Shown here: piece after piece, positions 34,281-42,394 of the stretch | Position numbering within the stretch: the stretch's first letter is position 1 | Layout: every line of letters starts with the position of its first letter | Source: AC-32 sp963715575 | Lineage (GTDB): Bacteria; Actinomycetota; Thermoleophilia; Gaiellales; Gaiellaceae | Assembly (NCBI GenBank): GCA_963715575.1 | Contig: OY970250.1 | Coordinates: 806,001 to 870,000, forward strand | Direction of reading: 5' to 3' | Length of the DNA: 64,000 bases | Translations under genes and position numbers: made by a program | Notes under the pieces: model-generated | Seen by the model: only the letters and a program-made list of their open reading frames with translations | Database searches by the model: none | Told to the model about the DNA's origin: nothing

Positions 34281-35429
34281 TCACCGGCGGCGGAATACGA
34301 GGATCGTCTCTTCCTTAAGTCGAGCATGGGCGAGGTTGAACGACTTTCGTCCCTGGGCCACCTGACGCGTTACAGAATCGACAAAGGCGAAGCCATAGCG
34401 TGTCGCTGCGCGCATGAGGAGAGCTCCGTTGTCGATCTGACGCCCGTGGATCACAGAGCTGCCGACTACGAAACACGCATGTGCGTCGGCCGCCATTACG
34501 TTCGCGAGAAGCGAAAAGCAGGTGCCCATCTGCCTCTCGAAATCGGCTTCGGTCTGATGGTTCTTCTTGAAGTAATGCGGGCGTGCACCGATCTCTGCTT
34601 CGCGGATCGGTATTGGGTCGAAGCCGAGCCAGTACATGCGGTACTTGTGGTACAGCCAGTACTCGTACGCATTGGGATAGGGCGGTGAGGTCACAACCAG
34701 CCCCACCACCGAAGCGATCTCGTCCGGCGTCACCGCGAGAATGTCGCGTTCCATCACGCGGCAGTTAGGAGCGACTGGCAGGAGACCGGCGTACTGCTGG
34801 TCGAGCCCTGCATCAACGAACTGCGCCGCCTCGCGAAAGAGGCGATAGACGTTCTCAGAGGAGACATCTTTGGCAACCGCGGCGTAGCGGGTGTCGCTGT
34901 CTTGGTTCGAGACTCGGACGATGATCCGCGACAGTGACACGCGTAGTGCGTCCGTTTCGGCCGAGTTGCCGGAACGCTCAATTACCGAGACGAGGCGCGC
35001 GAGCGCATCCTGGACCTGCGGCTCAAACCAATGGTCAAGACGCGGCAGCGGAGGAATCTCAGCCCGCCTGGCGCGTGCTTGCACGACAAGCTCCGCCGCG
35101 ATCGGGCCTATCGCCCTCTTGAGTGGGGTCGTCTTCACCCGTGAGATCAGCGCGGCAATCGGATTTACGTCGATACCGATCGCTGGTACCCCGCGCATAG
35201 CAGCGGCAACGAGAGTCGTGCCAGCGCCGCAAAACGGATCGAGCACGGCAGTTCCTTCCGCTGGCGGGAACAGTTCGAGCAGCCGGGCAGGAATCTGCTG
35301 GATGAACCGAGCAGGGTACGGATGTAGGTTGTCGAGCTTCGAGGGAGTGGCCCCAGCAAAGCTCCAATCAAACTTGCCAAGCGACTCCATCCCGACGTCG
35401 GCGATCTGCGCATGCGCGGGGCTGGTCAC
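34281..35429 (-). CDS. DNA methyltransferase (probable N4-cytosine), smaller of a pair
   Basis: The 382-residue protein has HPYPARF (36-42), motif I DPFCGAGTT (64-72) and motif IV TSPPYPNAYEYW (SPPY 248-251), the same order as its neighbour but with a different variable region. Two separate methyltransferases are expected for an asymmetric recognition site, where each strand needs its own enzyme. It begins with GTG at 35427-35429, and the 155 bases upstream (to 35584) hold no gene I can support. Codon use and G+C look foreign to the flanking chromosome. Confidence 0.8.
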   Translation of the reverse strand: MTSPAHAQIADVGMESLGKFDWSFAGATPSKLDNLHPYPARFIQQIPARLLELFPPAEGTAVLDPFCGAGTTLVAAAMRGVPAIGIDVNPIAALISRVKTTPLKRAIGPIAAELVVQARARRAEIPPLPRLDHWFEPQVQDALARLVSVIERSGNSAETDALRVSLSRIIVRVSNQDSDTRYAAVAKDVSSENVYRLFREAAQFVDAGLDQQYAGLLPVAPNCRVMERDILAVTPDEIASVVGLVVTSPPYPNAYEYWLYHKYRMYWLGFDPIPIREAEIGARPHYFKKNHQTEADFERQMGTCFSLLANVMAADAHACFVVGSSVIHGRQIDNGALLMRAATRYGFAFVDSVTRQVAQGRKSFNLAHARLKEETILVFRRR

Positions 35430-35584
35430 GGAGTGAGACTACTCGTGGCCCCGGACGAGCGGTGTGTCGACTCTGTGACTTCTTGCGCATGATCAGCTTT
35501 ACTCGAACTCGGGCCCACATCAGCGACCTCCGTTCGGCCTCGAGCACCCTGTCTCGGACCAGGTAGCCAAGTAGGGTCGCCGCC

Positions 35585-36292
35585 ATGGGAGCTGCCCTCG
35601 GCTGGGGTGTAGTTGCGGCCTCGTCGCTCGTGCTCGGGATGCTGCTTGGCCTGGCGCGGTTGTGGCCGTCGCGGCTGATCGGGCTCGTGCTCGCCTTCGG
35701 GGCCGGCGCGCTCGTCAGTGCGGTCAGCTTCGAGCTCTTCGAGGAGGGCCTCAAGGTCGGCGGGGCCGCGGCGGTCGGGATCGGGCTCGCGGCCGGGGCG
35801 CTCACCTACTTCGTCCTCGCCCGCCTGGTCGAGCACATGGGAACGGTCAAGGACTCCGGCGGCGGCACGGCGCTGGCGCTCGGCGCGTTCCTCGACGGGA
35901 TCCCCGAGCAGACCGTGCTCGGGATCGGCCTGGCCGGCGGCGAGGGCGTCAGCGTCGGCCTGATCCTCGCGATCTTCGTCTCCAACCTGCCCGAGGCGAT
36001 CGGCTCGGCCACGGACATGCGCGCAGCCGGGACGCCGGCGCGGCAGATCCGGCTGCTCTGGCTCGTCGTCGCGGGGCTGTGCGCGCTGGCCACGCCGCTC
36101 GGCTACCTGCTCGCCACGCACACCGGCGGACACTTCCAGGCCGCGATCAACGGCTTCGCGGCCGGCGCGCTGCTCGTGCTGCTGGTCGACTCGCTGATCC
36201 CCGAGGCGACCGAGAAGTCCGGCCGCGTCGCCGGCCTGGCCACGACCCTCGGCTTCGCGGTGGCCGCGGGGCTGTCGACGGCGACCGCCTAG
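35585..36292 (+). CDS. ZIP family metal transporter
   Basis: The 235-residue protein has about seven to eight hydrophobic helices. The ZIP metal-site helices read GAFLDGIPEQTVLGIGL and FVSNLPEAIGSATDM, variants of the H-N-x-P-E-G motifs with Asp and Gln in place of some His. It probably moves a divalent metal into the cytoplasm. The VOC gene follows after two bases. It marks the return to typical high-G+C chromosomal sequence after the restriction-modification genes. Confidence 0.85.
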   Translation: MGAALGWGVVAASSLVLGMLLGLARLWPSRLIGLVLAFGAGALVSAVSFELFEEGLKVGGAAAVGIGLAAGALTYFVLARLVEHMGTVKDSGGGTALALGAFLDGIPEQTVLGIGLAGGEGVSVGLILAIFVSNLPEAIGSATDMRAAGTPARQIRLLWLVVAGLCALATPLGYLLATHTGGHFQAAINGFAAGALLVLLVDSLIPEATEKSGRVAGLATTLGFAVAAGLSTATA

Positions 36293-36294
36293 CA

Positions 36295-36663
36295 ATGGAC
36301 GTGCGCAACGTCCGCTGGGTCGGCATCCGCACCGAGAACTACGACGCGATGGTCGGCTTCCTCCGCGACACGCTCGGCCTGAAGGTCAACTTCGAGGAAT
36401 CGACGACGGTCGAGTTCACGACTTCCGAGGGTGACCTGATCCAGGTGATGGCTCCCGGGGATCCGTACTACGAGTTCTTCGGCAAGCATGCGAAGGGGCC
36501 CGTCCCGCTCTTCGAGGTCGACGACGTGCACTCCGCGCGTCGCGAGCTCGAGGCTGCCGGCATCGAGGTCGTGGGCGCGACCGAGCACGACAGCACGTGG
36601 GAGTGGATCCACGTCCGCGCGCCGGACGGGAACCTGTACGAGTTCGCGAGTCGCCTGACCTAG
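36295..36663 (+). CDS. VOC (glyoxalase/bleomycin-resistance fold) protein
   Basis: The 122-residue protein has two beta-alpha-beta-beta-beta units. VRWVGIRTENYDAMVGFLRDTLGL opens the first, and DDVHSARRELEAAGIEVVG and RAPDGNLYEF close the second. VOC proteins use the cavity for metal-dependent chemistry or binding. The substrate is unknown. It starts two bases after the ZIP stop, so it is probably in one operon with it. Confidence 0.85.
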   Translation: MDVRNVRWVGIRTENYDAMVGFLRDTLGLKVNFEESTTVEFTTSEGDLIQVMAPGDPYYEFFGKHAKGPVPLFEVDDVHSARRELEAAGIEVVGATEHDSTWEWIHVRAPDGNLYEFASRLT

Positions 36664-37115
36664 CGGAGCAGCCGGCGCGCGCCGACCATCTCGTCGCGAA
36701 CCTGGTTCAGGCTCACGTACTGCACCCGCGCGCCGGTGTGCGGCGCCGAGATCACCATGTGCTTCGAGACGACCAGGTCGACATGACCGCCGCCGTTCGT
36801 GAAGACCAGGTCGCCGGGCCGGAGCCGGCCGAAGCGAACGGGCACGCCGAGCGACATCTGCCCCCACGTCGAGTGCGGGATCGTCCTGCCGATCGAGCGG
36901 TACGCCGCGTAGACGAGGCCCGAGCAGTCGAAGCCGGTGCGGCGAGAAATGCCGCCCCAGTGGTACGGCACGCCGAGCTGGCGCTTCGCGAAGGCGACGA
37001 CCTTCTCGGCCGGCTTGGCCGGCTCACGGCTCGGCTCGCGGCCAGGGTCGACCCGCGCCTGGGCGGCAGGTGCGGGCAGGCCGAGCAGCACGACGATGGG
37101 AAGCAGGCGGCGCAT
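36660..37115 (-). CDS. Secreted NlpC/P60 cell-wall hydrolase
   Basis: The 151-residue protein has a short signal peptide (cleavage near AQA-RV). The papain-like NlpC/P60 domain has the catalytic Cys in GFDCSGLVYAAYRSIG and the His in GGGHVDLVVS. It probably cleaves peptidoglycan stem peptides outside the membrane. It has no binding or repeat domain, so it is a minimal enzyme. Confidence 0.9.
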   Translation of the reverse strand: MRRLLPIVVLLGLPAPAAQARVDPGREPSREPAKPAEKVVAFAKRQLGVPYHWGGISRRTGFDCSGLVYAAYRSIGRTIPHSTWGQMSLGVPVRFGRLRPGDLVFTNGGGHVDLVVSKHMVISAPHTGARVQYVSLNQVRDEMVGARRLLR

Positions 37116-37207
37116 CCGGGCCTACCTCGGCCGGGAGTCGCCGGGCCGCAAGGGCTAGCGGGGTACCTCGATCGAGTGAGTCGCCGCTACGGCGTCTCTG
37201 TTTCTCT

Positions 37208-38137
37208 CTACGGAATCGGCTTCGTGTCTGCGTAGGTCAGCCGGACGCCATCCTCGTCGTAGAGCGCGAGACGAACGAAGAAGGGCGCCCCGGTCCTCGG
37301 AAGCGGGACCCAAAAACTGTCGCTGGCACTGTCCTTGTCCGCTTCTCCGATCAGCCTCCTGGCTGCCTCGCTGCGCAACCAGTCGTACGGCAGCGTCGCG
37401 CCATTCGGGCGATGGAGCGACCAACGGACGGTCACTGAGCGCCCGCGAAAACCTGTCAACGAGACGTCGTAGTTGACCGTCACCCCGACGGGCACGACCT
37501 TGCCTCCTGGAACCGCTTGCATCCGCGACGTCGCCAGCAGCTTCCTCAGTCTGCGGGCGAACTCCGCCGGATCGAGGTTTGCGGGGGATCCATCCGGGTT
37601 CCGCACACCCAGGCCTTCCAGGCTGCTGCTCCCGAGCCCACAGTTCGGGCTCGCAAAGTTCTCGACGCACTTGTCCCCGAGATCCACCGTTCCCATCTGC
37701 AACGTTCCGCCCGGAACGGGCTCCGTCCCGTTGAGCGCCTCGTGGACGCCCGCATCGAGCTGCGCCCGAGCCACGGGACTCAGCGGTACGACCCCATGCT
37801 CACCCGTGGTCCCGGTGGTGGTCCCCGTGGTCGGTTCGGTCGTGGTCGGCTCGGTCGTGGTCGGCTCGGTCGTGGTCGGCTCGGTCGTGGTCGGCGCGGT
37901 GGTGGTCGGCGCGGTGGTCGTGGACGAGAGCTCGGCCGCGAGCTGTTCGCGTCTCCGCGCCGGGGCCGGCGCGCTCGCCCCTTCGTTGCGGACGCGGTAT
38001 TCCGCCAGCGTGACGTTGGGGTCGAACCCCAGGTTGCTGATCGACGCACGCAGCTCGGGTGGCGGGGGCGGCCAGATGACGTGCCGTAGACCCACAATCG
38101 TTCCGATCGCTCCGGCGACTGCCCCCGCCGCTATCAC
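37208..38137 (-). CDS. Membrane-anchored protein with Thr/Pro/Glu repeat linker, function unknown
   Basis: The 309 residues begin with a transmembrane helix. A short extracytoplasmic segment and a T-T-T-E-P-type repeat linker (coded by a 15-bp minisatellite) follow. The C-terminal 190-residue domain has two Cys (DKCVENF and PNCGLGS) and strand-rich ends (SVTVRWSLHRPNG, FFVRLALYDEDGVRLTYAD). The GTG at 38135-38137 is the first standard start. The frame stays open about 100 bases further upstream, with an Arg-rich stretch and helix start but no start codon, so the N-terminus may be longer. The family is not recognised. Confidence 0.6.
   Translation of the reverse strand: MIAAGAVAGAIGTIVGLRHVIWPPPPPELRASISNLGFDPNVTLAEYRVRNEGASAPAPARRREQLAAELSSTTTAPTTTAPTTTEPTTTEPTTTEPTTTEPTTGTTTGTTGEHGVVPLSPVARAQLDAGVHEALNGTEPVPGGTLQMGTVDLGDKCVENFASPNCGLGSSSLEGLGVRNPDGSPANLDPAEFARRLRKLLATSRMQAVPGGKVVPVGVTVNYDVSLTGFRGRSVTVRWSLHRPNGATLPYDWLRSEAARRLIGEADKDSASDSFWVPLPRTGAPFFVRLALYDEDGVRLTYADTKPIP
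37828..37917. repeat. 15-bp minisatellite, six units, coding Thr/Pro/Glu repeats
   Basis: Six tandem copies of TGGTCGGCTCGGTCG and near variants lie in frame in the gene above, so unit gain or loss changes linker length without frameshift. The two units at the right end carry GCG changes (Ala instead of Glu). Confidence 0.85.
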
Positions 38138-38421
38138 GGCCCCGACGAGCCACTTGACGGCGGTGCTCAGTGTCGAAAACCACCCCCGGAAAGACGCGAA
38201 CGGCCGCTGCTCTCCGCTGTTCCGCCCTGCCCCGCGTGAGCGCCTACGGGACGGCGTGTCGACCCGCCTCTAGCTCGTCGATGGCCTGACAAGCACCTGC
38301 CGGCTCGATCACATCAGAACTCGCCGCAGCACCGAAGAACGCGAACATGCGCCAACCTCCGACGCTTGCTAGGCCTAAACCTTACACCCGTGCTTCAAAG
38401 CCGAACAAGCTCTGGACAGGC

Positions 38422-38805
38422 TCAGTCCCGCCGCGTGCCGCGCCAGGGGCCGGGCACGAAGTCGAGCACGACGTTCACGGCCCAGACGATGATCGTCGCC
38501 CACACGAGCGAGCGGAAGCCGTGGATGTCGAAGCCGTCGATGAACACGTCCGTCAGCCACAGCATCAGCATCGCGACGCCGAACCAGATCAGCCCGAGCG
38601 TGATCACCGCGAGCGGCAGCGTGAGCAGGCGGATGAACGGCTTGAGGATCGTGTTGAGGATCCCGAACAGCAGCGCGGCCCGGACCAGGTCGCCGGCGCT
38701 GTCCACCTCGACGCCGCTCAGCAAGCCTGTGACGACCGCGAGCACAATCGCGTTCGCGACCCACGAGAGCGTCAGCTGCTTTGCGAGGCGCATCCCGCGC
38801 ATCAT
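38422..38805 (-). CDS. Small four-helix membrane protein, phage holin 4-2 (PF04020-like) family
   Basis: The 127-residue protein has four hydrophobic helices and the family core GILNTILKPFIRLLTLPLAVITLGL. It is a paralogue of 579-962. The start is uncertain among ATGs at 38803-38805, 38800-38802 and 38791-38793. The role is unknown. The stretch 38138-38421 to its left holds no convincing gene. Confidence 0.75.
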   Translation of the reverse strand: MMRGMRLAKQLTLSWVANAIVLAVVTGLLSGVEVDSAGDLVRAALLFGILNTILKPFIRLLTLPLAVITLGLIWFGVAMLMLWLTDVFIDGFDIHGFRSLVWATIIVWAVNVVLDFVPGPWRGTRRD

Positions 38806-38874
38806 CCCGCTAGGACGACGCGCGCGCACGGCCAACGCGCAAGGCTGAGGGGGTTACCGACTAGGAGGCAACGC

Positions 38875-39273
38875 GTGATCGCAGCGGACTACCCGTTTCT
38901 CGACATCCTCTGGACGATGTTCATCTTCTTCGCGTGGGTGATCTGGTTCTGGCTCCTGATCACGATCTTCGCGGACATCTTCCGCCGGCACGACATCGGC
39001 GGCGGGACGAAGGCGCTCTGGACGATCTTCGTGATCATCACGCCGTTCATCGGCGTGTTCGTCTACCTGATCGCGCAGAGCAAGGGCATGGCCGAGCGCC
39101 AGGCCCAGGCCGCGCAGAGCGCGAGGCGGCAGACCGACGAGTACATCAAGACGGTCGCCCAGGACGTCGATCCGGCCGGCCAGATCGCGCAGGCGAAGTC
39201 GCTGCTGGACAGCGGCGCGATCAACCAGCAGGAGTTCGACGCGCTCAAGCAGAAGGCGCTCGCAGCGAGCTAG
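38875..39273 (+). CDS. PLDc_N/SHOCT membrane protein
   Basis: The 132-residue protein has two N-terminal helices with the PLDc_N signature (WLLITIFADIFRRHDIGGGTKALW), a helical middle and a C-terminal SHOCT motif (AKSLLDSGAINQQEFDALKQKAL). SHOCT segments are thought to mediate oligomerisation. AGGAGG at 38863-38868 fixes the GTG at 38875 as start. Its stop interlocks with that of the convergent DUF1697 gene. Confidence 0.85.
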   Translation: MIAADYPFLDILWTMFIFFAWVIWFWLLITIFADIFRRHDIGGGTKALWTIFVIITPFIGVFVYLIAQSKGMAERQAQAAQSARRQTDEYIKTVAQDVDPAGQIAQAKSLLDSGAINQQEFDALKQKALAAS

Positions 39274-39806
39274 CCGTCCGTGAGCTCGAGCAGGGCCTCG
39301 ACGGTCGTCCAGTTCCGGGACGTCGCGACGACGCCGAGGCCCTGCCCGGCCAGCTTCGACCACAGCTTCGAGCGGGCGATCGTCTGCGGGTGCCAGGCGT
39401 AGACCTCGCGGCCTGAGACGACCACCCGCTCGTCGGGCGCGGCGGCCTGCTCGAGCTCGCGCACGACCTTGGCGGGGAGCTTCTGCTCGAGGAACGTGAC
39501 CTGGTAGCGCTTCGGGTCCTTGGCGACCTTGGCGTGCGGGTTGCGCTTGGCGACCGCGGCGAGCTCGGCCCGCGTGCGCACGACGACCGCGATCTCGAGG
39601 CCGAAGCGTTCGGCGATCAGCCGCTCGACCTTCCGCCGAACGGTCTCGGACTTGGCGCGGCTCTCGAGCACGACGTTGCCGCTCTGCAGGTAGGTCTGGA
39701 CCTCGGTGAAGCCGGCCTCCTCGAGCGCCTCGCGCAGGGCGGGCATCGCGATCCGGTTGCGGGAGCCGAGGTTGATCCCGCGCAGCAGGACGACGTGGCG
39801 GGCCAT
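39270..39806 (-). CDS. DUF1697 family protein
   Basis: The 178-residue protein starts with the family hallmark VVLLRGINLGSRNRIAM. It continues with LQSGNVVLESRA and a C-terminal S-R-N-W-T-T-V motif. The function is unknown in all members I know of. Its ATG shares one base with the stop of the acylphosphatase gene (TGATG). Confidence 0.88.
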   Translation of the reverse strand: MARHVVLLRGINLGSRNRIAMPALREALEEAGFTEVQTYLQSGNVVLESRAKSETVRRKVERLIAERFGLEIAVVVRTRAELAAVAKRNPHAKVAKDPKRYQVTFLEQKLPAKVVRELEQAAAPDERVVVSGREVYAWHPQTIARSKLWSKLAGQGLGVVATSRNWTTVEALLELTDG

Positions 39807-40072
39807 CAGCGGGTCTCGAAGCCGCTCAACCGCTCCGGCTCCTCCTCGGCAACGTCGACGCGCTCGACCTGCGCGCCGCGCGGGCCTTCGCGCGCGAGCC
39901 GCACGAGCGACTCGACCGCGTCGGGCTCTCCCTCGAGCACGGCCTCCAGGGTCCCGTCGGCGCGGTTCGCCGCCCAGCCGGCGACGCCGCGCGACTCGGC
40001 CGCGCGGGCGATCGCCCAGCGGAAGCCGACTCCCTGGACGCGCCCGTGAACGATCAGCCGGCGGCGGATCAC
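39806..40072 (-). CDS. acyP: Acylphosphatase
   Basis: The 88-residue enzyme hydrolyses acyl phosphates. It has the signature VHGRVQGVGFRW, whose Arg binds the phosphate, and the catalytic Asn is in GWAANRADGTLEAVLEG. The start GTG overlaps the ABC permease stop by four bases (GTGA), so it is the third gene of an ABC-permease-acyP-DUF1697 run. Confidence 0.92.
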   Translation of the reverse strand: MIRRRLIVHGRVQGVGFRWAIARAAESRGVAGWAANRADGTLEAVLEGEPDAVESLVRLAREGPRGAQVERVDVAEEEPERLSGFETR

Positions 40073-40869
40073 GGCACCTCCAGGTCGCGCCGCTCAACGA
40101 ACACGGCTCCCGCGGCGAGCGCGACGACCGCCGCGCAGACGACCGTCAGCAGGCCCCAGCCGTCGACGCCGTTCTGGAGCGGCGACGAGCCGATCAGCCA
40201 GAACGGCGAGAGGAACCGCAGCGGGTCGAGCCAGCCCGCCAGGTCGTGGAGGCCGCTGACGAGGTAGGCGGCTGCGGCATAGCCGGCCGGGACGCCGAGC
40301 GCGAGCAGCTTGCTCGGCACCGCGCCGCCGAGCGCGAGCGCCAGCCAGCCGTAGAGGAGCCCGAGCGCGGCGAGGCCGGCGATCGCGCCGACGAGCTTCC
40401 AGCCGTCGAGGCCCAATCCGAACAGCTGGTCGAGGACGACGAGCGCGACGAAGGCGACCACGCAGACGACGAGGATCTCGGCAGCGAGCGCGGCCCCCTT
40501 GGCGAGCAAGCTGTCACGCCGCCGCACCGGGTAGGCCAGGACGAGCTCGAGGCGCCCGGCCTCCTCCTCGCCCGCGAACGTCCTCGCGCCGGAGCCGATC
40601 GCCAGGACAAGCACGAGCAACGGCAGCATCAGGCTGAAGAGCTCCGCGTCGAGGAAGCCCGCGCCCGTGCCGATGCCGGCCTCGCCGATGCCGAACAGCG
40701 ACTTGAGCGCGTCCGGGTACTGCTCGATCAGCTTGTCGAAGTCGACCGAGCCCTTGATCGACGGGTAGATCGAGGCCACGAGCGCGCAGTAGGCGGCCAC
40801 GCCCAGGCACCAGCCGAGCAGCGCGCGCGCGTGGTCGAGCAACCCGCGGCGTGCGAGCTCAGCGGCCAT
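40069..40869 (-). CDS. ABC-2 type transporter permease
   Basis: The 266-residue protein has six hydrophobic helices, with a long extracytoplasmic loop after the first containing YPDALKSLFGIGEAGIGTG. EEEAGRLELVLAYPVRR lies between helices 2 and 3, the coupling region typical of ABC-2 permeases. It pairs with the ATPase encoded immediately upstream, overlapping it by 11 bases. It is probably a drug or lipid exporter. Confidence 0.87.
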   Translation of the reverse strand: MAAELARRGLLDHARALLGWCLGVAAYCALVASIYPSIKGSVDFDKLIEQYPDALKSLFGIGEAGIGTGAGFLDAELFSLMLPLLVLVLAIGSGARTFAGEEEAGRLELVLAYPVRRRDSLLAKGAALAAEILVVCVVAFVALVVLDQLFGLGLDGWKLVGAIAGLAALGLLYGWLALALGGAVPSKLLALGVPAGYAAAAYLVSGLHDLAGWLDPLRFLSPFWLIGSSPLQNGVDGWGLLTVVCAAVVALAAGAVFVERRDLEVP

Positions 40870-41767
40870 GGTCGGGCTCCTCGTAGAACTCGAGGAAGAT
40901 CTCTTCGAGGTCGGCCGGCTCCGAGACGAGATCGACGACGCGATGGCGCCCTGCCTCCTTGACGACGCCGTCCATCGCGGGCTCCGGCGCCGAGAGCCGC
41001 ACGATCGTCCCGTCCGCGCTCTCGATCTGGACGCCGTCGATGGCTGCGAACGGCGCCGGGTCGACCGGCTCGGCGAAGGCGATCGTCAGATGCCGGAGCG
41101 CCCGCCCGCGGAGCCGCTCGACGGCGTCGACGTCCACGAGCCGGCCGGCCCGGATCACTCCGATCCGGTCGGCGACGTGCTGCACCTCGTCGAGCGAATG
41201 GGAGGAGAGGAAGACCGTCCCGCCCTCGGCGGTCGTCTCGCGCAGCAAGGCCCTGAACTCGGCCTGGAGGAGCGGGTCGAGCCCGGTCGTCGGCTCGTCG
41301 AGGATCACCAGCTCGGGCCGGTGCATGAACGCCTGCACGACTCCGACCTTCTGCCGGTTTCCCCGCGACAGCTGGCGGATCTGCCGGTCGAGCACGACGC
41401 CGAAGCGCTCGCAGAGCCGGTCGCGCAGCCCGGCGTCGACGTTCCCGCGCAGGCGCGCGAGCGAGTCGAGCTGCTCGCGCGCGGTCAGCCGGTCGTAGAG
41501 CCGCAGGTCGCCCGGCAGGTAGCCCACCTGTCGCCGGGCCTCGACGCCGCGGCGGCGGGGGTCGAAGCCCAGGACGGACGCGCTGCCGGCCGTGGGGCGG
41601 ATCAGGTCGAGCAGGATCCGCATGGTCGTGCTCTTCCCCGCGCCGTTGGGGCCGAGATAGCCGAAGACCTCGCCGCGCTCGACGCGCAGGTCGAGCTCCA
41701 CCACTGCGTGCACGTCCTTGCCGTAGGTCTTGGAGAGGCCGTGCGTCTCGATCGCCGGGGCTGCCAC
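40859..41767 (-). CDS. ABC transporter ATP-binding protein
   Basis: The 302-residue ATPase has Walker A GPNGAGKST, a signature LSRGNRQKVG (variant of LSGGQ), Walker B LVILDEPTTGLDP and the switch His in FLSSHSLDEV. The C-terminal 90 residues form the extra domain of drug-export ABC-2 ATPases. It starts with GTG and works with the following permease. Confidence 0.92.
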   Translation of the reverse strand: MAAPAIETHGLSKTYGKDVHAVVELDLRVERGEVFGYLGPNGAGKSTTMRILLDLIRPTAGSASVLGFDPRRRGVEARRQVGYLPGDLRLYDRLTAREQLDSLARLRGNVDAGLRDRLCERFGVVLDRQIRQLSRGNRQKVGVVQAFMHRPELVILDEPTTGLDPLLQAEFRALLRETTAEGGTVFLSSHSLDEVQHVADRIGVIRAGRLVDVDAVERLRGRALRHLTIAFAEPVDPAPFAAIDGVQIESADGTIVRLSAPEPAMDGVVKEAGRHRVVDLVSEPADLEEIFLEFYEEPDHGR

Positions 41768-41870
41768 CGCGTGAGGATATGCCTAGGCTCCGCAGATCCT
41801 CGAGCTCGACACTCCTCACGGTCTCGCGCGGGTTCAGCTCCGGCCCGTCGAGCAGGCACGCGGCGCGCTC

Positions 41871-42377
41871 GTGCTCGGGCACGGGGCGGGCGGCGGCGTC
41901 GAGTCGCCGGACCTGCAGGGCGCGGCGAAGGCTGCGCTCGAGGCGGGACTGACCGTCGCGCTGGTCGAGCAGCCCTACCGCGTCGCCGGCCGCCGCTCGC
42001 CCGCGCCGGCGAACCAGCTCGACGCGGCCTGGGTTTCCGTGATCGAGCAGCTCGCCTTCGAGATCCCGCTGATCGCCGGCGGCCGCTCCTCGGGCGCCCG
42101 CGTCGCCTGCCGGACCGCGGCTGCGACCGGCGCGAAGGCCGTGCTCTGCCTCGCGTTCCCAGTCCACCCGCCGGGCCGGCCGGAGAAGAGCCGCCTCGAC
42201 GAGCTCGACGCCGTCGAGGTGCCGACCCTGGTCGTCCAGGGCGAGCGCGATCCGTTCGGGATGCCGCCGTCTGCGCCCAACCGCACCGTCGTGCCGATCC
42301 CTGGGACCCACTCGCTCCGCAGCAGCTCGTCGGTCGGCGAAGCAGTGTCCGCCTGGTTACTTAGTATCCCGATCTAA
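41871..42377 (+). CDS. Small alpha/beta hydrolase (KANL3/Tex30-like), start unresolved
   Basis: From the GTG at 41871 there are 168 residues, with an oxyanion strand LGHGAGGGVESPD, the nucleophile elbow GGRSSGAR and the C-terminal Asp/His parts GERDPFGMP and PGTHSLR. Convincing family sequence (ELDTPHGLARVQLRPVEQARGALV) extends in the same frame to about 41790. No standard start codon lies between there and a TAG at 41784-41786. An ATG at 41779 is in another frame, so either an indel or an unusual start is involved. Confidence 0.72.
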   Translation: MLGHGAGGGVESPDLQGAAKAALEAGLTVALVEQPYRVAGRRSPAPANQLDAAWVSVIEQLAFEIPLIAGGRSSGARVACRTAAATGAKAVLCLAFPVHPPGRPEKSRLDELDAVEVPTLVVQGERDPFGMPPSAPNRTVVPIPGTHSLRSSSSVGEAVSAWLLSIPI

Positions 42378-42394
42378 TTCCACCAGGAGGGTCA

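Noticed and set aside
31465..35429. BREX, DISARM or type I/III restriction system
   Set aside because: No helicase, PglZ-like phosphatase or specificity subunit accompanies the methyltransferases.
28216..35584. Integrase, transposase or recombinase explaining the accessory region
   Set aside because: None found on either strand; flanking inverted repeats were not evident either.
37828..37917. CRISPR array
   Set aside because: Units are contiguous 15-mers without spacers and lie in frame inside a gene.
38244..38348. 34-codon open frame on the minus strand (MFAFFGAAASSD...)
   Set aside because: No clear ribosome site or recognisable feature, and it overlaps the upstream extension of the gene at 37208; too weak to call.
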